Positions 1 to 4,844 of a stretch of DNA of 15,493 nt are shown here, one piece after another. The notes under the pieces are model-generated. The model saw only the letters and a program-made list of their open reading frames with translations, ran no database searches and was not told the origin of the DNA. Numbering within the stretch: the stretch's first letter is position 1; each line of letters opens with the position of its first letter. The DNA is from an uncultured Coriobacteriaceae bacterium (GTDB lineage Bacteria > Actinomycetota > Coriobacteriia > Coriobacteriales > Atopobiaceae). Location of the stretch: the NCBI GenBank assembly GCA_900544655.1, contig UQWE01000020.1:1-15493 (forward strand), read 5' to 3'. A program made the position numbers and the translations under genes.

Positions 1-60
1 GCTTGCGCCGGGTGCGGACGAGCGCTGGCTTGCGACGAGCTTGATTGGACATGGGCGCAA

Positions 61-96
61 CGATAAAGGCCGGCCTCGCAATGCGCGGGGCCGGCC
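61..96 (-). terminator. Probable intrinsic terminator of tRNA-Leu
   Basis: A 12-bp stem (68-79 pairing with 85-96, one G-U pair, 5-nt loop) lies 7 bases beyond the CCA end of the minus-strand tRNA-Leu. In the transcript direction it is followed by a short U run (TTTATCG), weaker than usual. Position and stem strength support termination; the poor U tract lowers confidence. Confidence 0.6.
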
Positions 97-103
97 GAAT
101 TCT

Positions 104-189
104 TGGTGCCCGAGGCGAGGGTCGAACTCGCACGAGGTTTCCCCCAGAGGTTTTTGAGACCTCCGTGTCTGCCATTCCACCACTCGGGC
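104..189 (-). tRNA. tRNA-Leu (anticodon CAA)
   Basis: Read on the minus strand this is an 86-nt class II tRNA. The acceptor stem GCCCGAG pairs exactly with CTCGGGC, followed by A73 and an encoded CCA end. The anticodon stem GAGGT/ACCTC encloses the loop CTCAAAA, giving anticodon CAA (decodes UUG). The T arm is GCGAG-TTCGACC-CTCGC. The variable arm is long (GGGG-aaa-CCTC-like stem), as in tRNA-Leu and tRNA-Ser; with a CAA anticodon it is tRNA-Leu. The gene stands alone with its own terminator. Confidence 0.95.
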
Positions 190-218
190 TTAAGCGCGCT
201 GTCCGCGCGACGGACAAG

Positions 219-224
219 AGTATA
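219..224 (-). promoter_or_regulatory. -10 box for tRNA-Leu
   Basis: TATACT on the minus strand, about 30 bases upstream of the tRNA 5' end, predicts a start near 212 and a short 5' leader. I see no convincing -35 hexamer at 16-18 bp. A small dyad, GTCCG-cgcga-CGGAC (201-215), sits between the -10 box and the tRNA. Confidence 0.45.
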
Positions 225-375
225 CAGAATGCCCGGCAGGAATGCCCGACGACGCGCTTAAAGCCGCTGTGCGTGCATATACGTTGGCCCCGCCCGGACG
301 CCTCCATTCGGCAACGTAAATCAGCACACTTAACCTCTCCATCTGCGTATAAAGTGCCTCTGCGGCCGAGCCATG

Positions 376-451
376 CGAATCCGTGGCGACTATTTACACA
401 CATATGGCGGTTCCAATGTGTTTAACCGCGCAAATGGTCGCCATGGATTCG
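376..451. repeat. Large imperfect inverted repeat / hairpin
   Basis: The 20-base arm 376-395 and the reverse complement of 432-451 match at 18 of 20 positions. An inner pair, ACACAT (398-403) and ATGTGT (416-421), continues the stem after an unpaired segment on the right arm (422-431). The element is about 76 nt with a 12-nt apical loop. There is no T tract for a terminator. It immediately precedes the 82-bp array. Confidence 0.65.
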
Positions 452-476
452 TAGAGCCTTTCTCGAGGCGCGCATT

Positions 477-735
477 GACATGCATAGGGGCCTTAAGTGT
501 GTCGAGACCTCGCCAACGTTTCGACTTCTCGTGATGCGGCGGACTCGTCATAGAGAATGACATGTATGGGAACGCTAAGCGCGTCGGGTGTCCGCCAACG
601 TTTAAGCTCCTCGTGACATGAAATCTTCGCCGTGCAAAATGACTTGCATAAGCGTTATAAGCGTGCTCGAAATTACGTAGCGTCTGGCGGCGCGGCAACG
701 CTTGTCGCTGAGCCTGATTTGACGCGTAAAATAGC
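477..735. repeat. Diverged tandem array, about 82-bp period
   Basis: Units begin at 477, 559 and 641, exactly 82 bp apart, with GACATGCATAGG, GACATGTATGGG and GACTTGCATAAG. Each is preceded by ATT or AAT. A weaker unit starts at 721 (GACGCGTAAAATAG). The first 58 bases of units 1 and 2 are identical at 41 positions, including the shared block CGCCAACGTTT. Unit 3 resembles the others mainly over its first 30 bases. The segment around 395 (ACACACATATGG, then AATGTGT) may be a further degenerate copy. Because 82 is not divisible by 3, the repeat is unlikely to encode a repeated protein. Confidence 0.6.
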
Positions 736-975
736 GTGCTTAGGTTGGCCAGCTATATGCATAAACATGCATGCGCTTGTTGTGAACTCATGGTGGGGCA
801 GTTGACCCTTTTCGTGAGACTGCGACGCCGACCCCCGCGCTGCCCGTCAGTCGCTCGCGCCGTGCCTTCGGCCTTTGGCGCGACACCGTACCATCAACCT
901 CTTACGCAGGGGATTCTCATGCTGACTGTGAATTTACCTGCGATTATGCAGAATCGTAGTGATACTATAGGGTTT

Positions 976-1025
976 AGCCGATTTATTCGGTTTAGCCGGC
1001 CGGGCCGTTTGAATCGGCTGAGCCG
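976..1025 (+). promoter_or_regulatory. Inverted-repeat leader of the CarD-like gene
   Basis: AGCCGATT (976-983) is exactly complementary to AATCGGCT (1012-1019). The direct motif GGTTTAGCCG occurs at 971-980 and again at 989-998. CGGCT-g-AGCCG (1015-1025) forms a competing small dyad, so alternative folds are possible. A TACTAT box (964-969) just upstream could be a -10 element, without a recognisable -35. If it is used, the cluster lies in the 5' leader about 45-90 bases before the start codon. Promoter assignment is weak; the repeats are plain. Confidence 0.4.
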
Positions 1026-1071
1026 GACGCCTGTCGAGGTTAGCGAGTGCGAACCTTTCGTGGAGGTTGAT

Positions 1072-1569
1072 ATGTTTGCAATTGGGGAGCGTGTCATGCA
1101 TCCCGGTCAGGGCCTGTGCACGGTTGTCGGTTTCGAGGATTCGCCGTTTCCCGTACTCGTCCTTGAGGCTGGTGACGGACGCAGCACCACGAAGCTGCTG
1201 TATCCCCAGGCCCAGGCAGACAAGCTTCATCCTCCCGTGAGTCGTGAGAACGCTCTTGCGGTCATCGAGGGCTACGACGATTTGACCTGCGACGATTTCA
1301 CTGATCGCAATTCTGGTCTCGAGGAGAAGCACTTCAAGGCGCTTCTCAAGAATGGCGTGCCGGATTCCGTTCGTGTGGTCAAGACCATGCGCCAGCGCAT
1401 TGCCGCTGCGGAGGCTGAGGGCAAAAAGCCCAGTACGTTCATGTCGCGCGTGCTAAGGGAGGCGCAGCGTAGGTCCCTTGAGGAGCTCGCGTGTGCGCTC
1501 GACTCCACGCCCGATGAGATCGTCTCGATGTTCGAGGCGCGTGGCCACGACATGGCGGATGAGGCTTAG
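1072..1569 (+). CDS. CarD/CdnL-family RNA polymerase-interacting regulator
   Basis: A 165-aa protein. Its N-terminus, MFAIGERVMHPGQGLCTVVG, is the opening of the CarD/CdnL/TRCF RNA polymerase-interaction fold (about residues 1-60): a small beta domain that in known members binds the beta subunit lobe and stabilises open promoter complexes. The rest (about 65-165) is helical and charged, matching the C-terminal DNA-contacting domain and the family's usual length of about 160 aa. The ATG at 1072 was chosen because the fold begins exactly there and GGAGG (1062-1066) lies 5 bases upstream. The frame stays open back to 736, but that extension looks non-coding. The gene is alone on its strand and converges with the methyltransferase gene. 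Family assignment is by sequence pattern; its specific promoters are unknown. Confidence 0.82.
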   Translation: MFAIGERVMHPGQGLCTVVGFEDSPFPVLVLEAGDGRSTTKLLYPQAQADKLHPPVSRENALAVIEGYDDLTCDDFTDRNSGLEEKHFKALLKNGVPDSVRVVKTMRQRIAAAEAEGKKPSTFMSRVLREAQRRSLEELACALDSTPDEIVSMFEARGHDMADEA

Positions 1570-1597
1570 GGCAATCGCTCGTCTTGCTAGTTGCGTG

Positions 1598-1624
1598 CTT
1601 GGCCAGCCTACGGGGCTAGCCAAG
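1598..1624. terminator. Hairpin between convergent genes, possible terminator
   Basis: The stem runs from 1598 to 1624: 11 pairs with one C-A mismatch and loop TACG. It overlaps the stop codon of the minus-strand methyltransferase and lies 29 bases past the CarD-like stop. Neither direction has a T tract, so it would be at best a weak bidirectional terminator or a 3'-end stabiliser. Confidence 0.35.
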
Positions 1625-2701
1625 CTTGCGAATCTTAGCCAGGAAGAATCCCTCGAACAAATCGCTCGGGCACACCGTGAGGGCACCGTCCAACCCGCAT
1701 GGCAGGGTGGGCACGGAGAACTCCTCTGACCCAAGTGCGCCGGCGGGCAAGCCGGCGCCAACCAGCTCGCAATCCTTGTGACGTGAGAGTGCCCAGCTAA
1801 CCACGTCTTCGTTTTCGCGCGTAAGCACGGAGCAGGTTGAGTAGACGAGCTCTCCGCCGGGCTTGAGTACGCGAAGCGCCTTGTCGATAAGGGCACGCTG
1901 CGAACGTTCGACGCCACTCGCGAGGGCCGGCGTGAGGTATCGTGCCGCGTGGTCGTCCTGTACATGGACGGTGCCGGAGCCCGTGCACGGCGCGTCGAGC
2001 AGAATCTGGTCGAAGGAGAACCAATCATCGAGCTTGCTCGCGTCCGTGCGCATGACCTGGACGTTCTTTGCTCCAAGTTTGGCAAGGTTGTGTTCGAGCT
2101 TCTCGGCGCGCGGCTTAGAGACCTCGCAAGCCGTCACGCGTGCGGCACGGACTCCGTCCCCACCGGGAGCGAGCGCTGCCATCTGGCTGGTCTTGCCACC
2201 GGGGGCCGCGCACATGTCGAGGATATCTGCCCCGGCGCGCGGCGAAAGGGCGAGAGGGGGCAGCATGGAGGAAAGGCTTTGCAGGTAGATATTGCCCTGC
2301 TTATACAAATCGAGATCCCAGAGGTCGCGTTCGCGCGCTCCGTCTGATAGGACGAAGGCATCCTCGTACCAAGGCACGCGCGTGAAGGCGATGCCAGCCG
2401 CATCGAGGTCACCGGCGACCTGCTCCGCGCTGGCGAGGAGCGTGTTGGCGCGCAGGGTCACGCGGCGGTTGCATGTCCACCCCGTCTCGATGTGCGTTGC
2501 CTCCTCGCCATACTGGCAGCGAACGGCTTCGATGAGGTGGATGGGAAGGCCAAGCTCGGCATCTAGCTCCTGCGGCTCGGGAGTGGCTTTGGGCTCGCGG
2601 GGGCGTGCGTCCTGCCTGCCTGCGGACTTGCCGCGCTTGCTGCCACGTCTGCGCGAACCAGTGCCCTGATGTCCGCTCTTGCCTTGATAGCCCCTGGTCA
2701 T
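1616..2701 (-). CDS. RsmB/RsmF (NOL1/NOP2/Sun)-family RNA m5C methyltransferase
   Basis: A 361-aa SAM-dependent RNA cytosine-C5 methyltransferase. Residues 1-45 are a basic, Gly/Arg/Lys-rich tail, plausibly RNA-binding. Residues 80-115 look like the family's N-terminal region (NRRVTLRANTLLAS). The Rossmann catalytic domain starts near 137 (YLQSLSSMLPP). Motif I is DILDMCAAPGGKTSQ (159-173). DAPCTGSGT (236-244) carries the motif IV Cys, and YSTCS (287-291) the motif VI Cys that is the nucleophile in this family. There is no NusB-type domain as in E. coli RsmB, so it is a short-form member; 16S or 23S rRNA is the likely target, but the base cannot be named. The ATG at 2701 has GAGGG 5 bases upstream. 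The frame extends further upstream, but without family similarity. Confidence 0.88.
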   Translation of the reverse strand: MTRGYQGKSGHQGTGSRRRGSKRGKSAGRQDARPREPKATPEPQELDAELGLPIHLIEAVRCQYGEEATHIETGWTCNRRVTLRANTLLASAEQVAGDLDAAGIAFTRVPWYEDAFVLSDGARERDLWDLDLYKQGNIYLQSLSSMLPPLALSPRAGADILDMCAAPGGKTSQMAALAPGGDGVRAARVTACEVSKPRAEKLEHNLAKLGAKNVQVMRTDASKLDDWFSFDQILLDAPCTGSGTVHVQDDHAARYLTPALASGVERSQRALIDKALRVLKPGGELVYSTCSVLTRENEDVVSWALSRHKDCELVGAGLPAGALGSEEFSVPTLPCGLDGALTVCPSDLFEGFFLAKIRKLG

Positions 2702-2713
2702 GAATCCCTCGTT

Positions 2714-2744
2714 CCTCGTAATTCGCCTACGAGGTAGTATGGCA
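2714..2744 (-). promoter_or_regulatory. Extended -10 promoter with downstream dyad, methyltransferase gene
   Basis: On the minus strand TGC-CATACT (2744 down to 2736) reads as an extended -10 element; no clear -35 is present. Just downstream is a perfect 7-bp dyad, CCTCGTA / TACGAGG (2714-2720 and 2728-2734), with a 7-base spacer around the predicted start site (near 2729). It would act either as an operator or as a 5' hairpin on the mRNA, ending a few bases before the GAGGG ribosome binding site. Confidence 0.45.
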
Positions 2745-2880
2745 GAGGTTGCGGACAAGATTGCCGCACGAGAGAACGACGCCTTCTTGGCACGTTGTCG
2801 TGCCGTTTTGCAGTGGCGCTCGGTAAGACGTATTGTGGTGATTGCTGGGCAAATGCGCTGCGGACAAGCCTCTCGTCTCG

Positions 2881-2971
2881 CGAACATTCGCTATGTGGAA
2901 GCCCTCATACCTTCCGTCGTGCGAGTGCACGCTATGTGGAGGCCTTCACATTTGCTCGCATGCTCAACTTT
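2881..2971. repeat. Short tandem repeat, 41-bp period
   Basis: GCTATGTGGA occurs at 2890-2899 and again at 2931-2940, 41 bp apart. From there 19 of 25 bases agree, and both copies are preceded by CGA at the same offset. A weaker relative, GCTGCGGACAAGCC, lies at 2857-2870 (33 bp before the first copy). A 41-bp period shifts the reading frame, so the repeat is nucleic-acid-level rather than protein-level. Two good copies only. Confidence 0.5.
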
Positions 2972-2975
2972 GTGC

Positions 2976-3004
2976 TTGCGCGTCTTGTGAAAGCATGGCA
3001 TACT
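2976..3004 (+). promoter_or_regulatory. Possible promoter for infC operon
   Basis: TTGCGC (2976-2981), a 17-base spacer and CATACT (2999-3004) give a moderate sigma70-type promoter. It would produce a leader of about 250 nt before infC, long enough for the attenuator seen at 3145-3176. The match is modest at both boxes. Confidence 0.35.
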
Positions 3005-3262
3005 ACATAACCGTTGTGGCCAGATGGCCTCAATTCGAAGTGGGTCAGAGCTTATGGCCCCACCTGAACGGCGCCACGGGCAGCTGTCTGGTCAGACAAA
3101 GGAAGATACGCTCAAATCATAAGAGCGATTTACCTGAATCTTACCGGGGCTGTGCATGTCGCAGCTCCGGTTTTTCCGTGCGGTGGCGCCCACAAGGGCC
3201 AAGCCGCAACCGCGGCGAGGTGCCCCCACCAGGCACACCGCAACGAAAGGAAGGTGTGTAAG
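3005..3262 (+). promoter_or_regulatory. Structured infC leader
   Basis: The roughly 250-nt leader contains successive small hairpins: GGCC-agat-GGCC (3018-3029), GTGGG...CCCAC (about 3040-3063), GTCT-ggtc-AGAC (3086-3097) and CGCTC...GAGCG (3109-3128). These are followed by an intrinsic terminator (3145-3176) about 85 bases before infC. This matches the general design of infC-rpmI-rplT leaders, in which L20 or IF3 availability controls expression; which ligand acts here cannot be read from sequence. Confidence 0.55.
3145..3176 (+). terminator. Attenuator terminator in the infC leader
   Basis: CCGGGGCTGTG (3145-3155) pairs with CGCAGCTCCGG (3161-3171): 11 pairs including G-U, with loop CATGT, followed directly by TTTTT (3172-3176). 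It is a canonical intrinsic terminator placed upstream of the operon it precedes, with no gene behind it to terminate, which is the signature of attenuation. Confidence 0.75.
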
Positions 3263-3832
3263 ATAGCCAAATCCGATGGTCCCCGTATTAACGGGGAGAT
3301 CACCGCTCGTTCCTGCCGTCTTATCGGTGTCGATGGCTCTCAGCTGGGTCTTTTCGGCGTTCGTGACGCGCAGCGCATCGCTTCCGAGCAGGGCCTCGAC
3401 CTCGTCGAGATTGCCCCCAACGCGGAGCCGCCCGTCTGCAAGGTCATGGACTACGGCAAGTACAAGTACGAGCAGGCGATCAAGGCCAAGCAGGCTCGTA
3501 AGAACCAGGCCAAGGTCGAGGTCAAGGAGATGAAGTTCCGTCCCAAGATCGACACCGGCGACTACGAGACCAAGAAGGGTCATGTCATGCGCTTCCTCAA
3601 GAAGGGCGCGCGCGTGAAGGTGACCATCATGTTCCGTGGTCGTGAGATGGCTCACCCCGAGCAGGGTCTCAACGTGCTCGAGCGCCTGACGGAGGACCTC
3701 AAGCCCTACGCCACGGTCGAGAGCCAGCCCAAGATGGAAGGCCGCAACATGCACATGCTCGTCGCGCCGATCAAGGGCGCCTTCGACGAGAAGGCCGCAG
3801 TGGCAGACGAGAAGGATACGAAGGAGAACTAG
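3263..3832 (+). CDS. infC: Translation initiation factor IF-3
   Basis: IF-3 binds the 30S subunit, prevents premature 50S joining and proofreads the start codon. The protein shows the PRINGEI opening, the N-terminal domain (SCRLIGVDGSQLGLFGVRDA to PPVCKVMDYGKYKYE), the lysine-rich linker helix (AIKAKQARKNQAKVEVKEMK) and the C-terminal domain (FRPKIDTGDYETK, FLKKGARVKVTIMFRGRE). It has 189 aa, close to the family norm, plus a short acidic/lysine tail. No ATG precedes PRINGEI. The chosen start is ATA at 3263: AAGGAAGGTG (3247-3256) places its Shine-Dalgarno GG 8 bases upstream, giving the expected short N-terminus (MAKSDGPRIN). The alternative is GTG at 3254, but the SD would then nearly abut the start. 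It is first in infC-rpmI-rplT, 1 base before rpmI. Confidence 0.93.
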   Translation: MAKSDGPRINGEITARSCRLIGVDGSQLGLFGVRDAQRIASEQGLDLVEIAPNAEPPVCKVMDYGKYKYEQAIKAKQARKNQAKVEVKEMKFRPKIDTGDYETKKGHVMRFLKKGARVKVTIMFRGREMAHPEQGLNVLERLTEDLKPYATVESQPKMEGRNMHMLVAPIKGAFDEKAAVADEKDTKEN

Positions 3833-3833
3833 C

Positions 3834-4028
3834 ATGCCCAAGATGAAGACGCACAAGGGTACGGCCAAGCGTTTCCGCAAGACCGGCACCGGCAAGATCA
3901 TGCGCGCCAAGGCTTTCAAGAGCCACATCCTCACCAAGAAGTCGCCCAAGCGCATTCGTGGCTTCCGCCAGGAGACCGAGCTCGCCCCCGCCGACGTCAA
4001 GGTCGTTTCGTCCCGCATGGGCAAGTAG
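3834..4028 (+). CDS. rpmI: 50S ribosomal protein L35
   Basis: A 64-aa, very basic protein of the large subunit. MPKMKTHKGTAKRFRKTGTG is the L35 signature, and the length is standard. The start is an ATG one base after the infC stop; its ribosome binding site AAGGAG (3821-3826) lies inside the end of infC, 7 bases upstream, so the two are probably translationally coupled. The rpmI-rplT gap is 45 bases and contains a small GCGC-gca-GCGC dyad and a T-rich run (4047-4054), too loosely spaced to call a terminator. Confidence 0.98.
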   Translation: MPKMKTHKGTAKRFRKTGTGKIMRAKAFKSHILTKKSPKRIRGFRQETELAPADVKVVSSRMGK

Positions 4029-4073
4029 CGCGCAGCGCAAGCCCTGTCTTTTTTCACTAGGAGTTGATCACAC

Positions 4074-4439
4074 ATGGCACGAGTCAAGCGCGCTGTCGCC
4101 GGTCGTAAGAAGCGTAATACCCTGAAGGAGCTCTCCAAGGGCTACTACGGTACTTCCTCCCGCACTTTCCGCGGCATGAAGGAGCAGGTCCAGCACTCCC
4201 TGCAGTACCAGTACCGCGATCGTCGTAACAAGAAGCGCGACATCCGTCGTCTCTGGATCCAGCGCATCAACGCTGCCGCCCGCATGAACGACATGAGCTA
4301 CTCCACCTTCATGCACGGCCTGAAGCTCGCCGGCGTCGATCTCGACCGAAAGGTCCTCTCGCAGATCGCCTACGAGGACGAGGCTGCTTTCGCCGCCCTC
4401 GCCGAGGTCGCCAAGAAGGCCATCGCTGACGCCGAGTAA
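4074..4439 (+). CDS. rplT: 50S ribosomal protein L20
   Basis: A 121-aa primary 23S rRNA-binding protein needed early in 50S assembly. It has the characteristic N-terminal basic tail (MARVKRAVAGRKKRNTLKEL), the segment YYGTSSRTFRGMKEQVQHSL, and the RRLWIQRINAAARMNDMSYS region that leads into the globular domain. The start is an ATG with AGGAG (4059-4063) 10 bases upstream. It is last in infC-rpmI-rplT and is followed 30 bases later by a strong terminator. In known systems L20 represses its own operon through the leader or the rpmI region; the attenuator ahead of infC here fits such control. Confidence 0.98.
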   Translation: MARVKRAVAGRKKRNTLKELSKGYYGTSSRTFRGMKEQVQHSLQYQYRDRRNKKRDIRRLWIQRINAAARMNDMSYSTFMHGLKLAGVDLDRKVLSQIAYEDEAAFAALAEVAKKAIADAE

Positions 4440-4468
4440 ATCACTCGTCTCAAGCACATTGCTCGTCT

Positions 4469-4503
4469 AAGGTCCGTACGCAACGCGCGTGCGGACCTTT
4501 TTT
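4469..4503 (+). terminator. Intrinsic terminator of infC-rpmI-rplT
   Basis: A 13-bp stem (4469-4481 with 4487-4499, one G-U) and a 5-nt loop run into T6 (4498-4503). It is a strong rho-independent terminator 30 bases past the rplT stop. Confidence 0.92.
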
Positions 4504-4844
4504 ATGCTGCACGCGTTCCGCACACGCGAGCACTTCTTTTTATGCCGTCAAGCCGAGTCGGCTATTGCGCACGCATAGAGCTGTTAAGCATGTCTTAATG
4601 TGCGTAAAACCGGGCTAATGCCAAGCGGCGACGACCATTTGCGCGCTTAAACAGTCCGCGGCGCTCCATCTATGTCAATTAATCGCCGCGGATTCTGTCG
4701 CGGCCTATATGCGTGTTTAGGGCAAGCATGCGTGTCGATTGCAGCCTCGCGTGGCGGCCGCATTTCGACCACTACGCTTCGCATGCCGCGTGGGGGCATC
4801 GCGTTGTCGGTGCGTCCAGCCGGCGGGCTCCCGTGTAGCCAGTG
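4504..4844. other. Gene-free region with several dyads
   Basis: About 340 bases between convergent genes, with no defensible gene. It contains AGCCGA-g-TCGGCT (4551-4563), TTAAG-catgt-CTTAA (4584-4598) flanked by CGCAC/GTGCG, a 9-bp perfect inverted repeat TCCGCGGCG/CGCCGCGGA with a 20-base AT-rich centre (4655-4692), and ATGCC/GGCAT near 4783-4799. None carries a T tract. I see no clear terminator for the minus-strand gene ending at 4845. Confidence 0.5.
4655..4692. repeat. Perfect 9-bp inverted repeat with 20-bp centre
   Basis: TCCGCGGCG (4655-4663) is exactly complementary to CGCCGCGGA (4684-4692). The centre is AT-rich in an otherwise GC-rich setting. It could be a protein-binding dyad or a hairpin in a 3' UTR; no promoter or gene is clearly tied to it. 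Confidence 0.55.

Larger units (their letters stand above)
190..1071. other. Long gene-free region between tRNA-Leu and the CarD-like gene
   Basis: About 880 bases with no reading frame I would defend. Open frames here either cross the tRNA, read through repeats whose period is not a multiple of three, or lack a ribosome binding site. It holds the tRNA-Leu promoter, a large imperfect hairpin (376-451), a tandem array of about 82-bp period (477 to about 735) and an inverted-repeat cluster (976-1025) before the next gene. Base composition is visibly less GC-rich than in the flanking genes. Confidence 0.6.
2745..3004. other. Gene-free spacer upstream of the infC leader
   Basis: About 260 bases between the divergent methyltransferase promoter and the infC promoter. 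Open frames in all three forward frames lack family similarity and ribosome binding sites. The clear internal structure is the repeat at 2881-2971 and the putative infC promoter at its right end. Confidence 0.5.

Noticed and set aside
1..52. Minus-strand frame starting ATG at 52 (MSNQARRKPALVRTRRK) and running off the window
   Set aside because: It could be the start of a gene, but no ribosome binding site precedes it, it lies directly behind the tRNA terminator, and only 17 codons are visible.
45..425. 126-codon plus-strand frame
   Set aside because: It reads antisense through the whole tRNA-Leu gene and its terminator.
390..698. 102-codon minus-strand frame
   Set aside because: It lies inside the hairpin and 82-bp array, whose period breaks the frame; there is no RBS and no family similarity.
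477..720. Possible CRISPR array
   Set aside because: Similarity extends through the whole unit instead of short identical repeats with unique spacers, the copies are diverged, and there are no cas genes.
736..1071. N-terminal extension of the CarD-like protein
   Set aside because: The CarD fold and a good RBS both begin at 1072; the extension has repeat-derived, low-confidence sequence.
2702..2887. N-terminal extension of the methyltransferase
   Set aside because: The added residues show no family similarity and cross the predicted promoter and dyad; ATG 2701 has a proper RBS.
3092..4138. 348-codon minus-strand frame over infC-rpmI
   Set aside because: It is antisense to three unambiguous ribosomal/translation genes and includes the attenuator.
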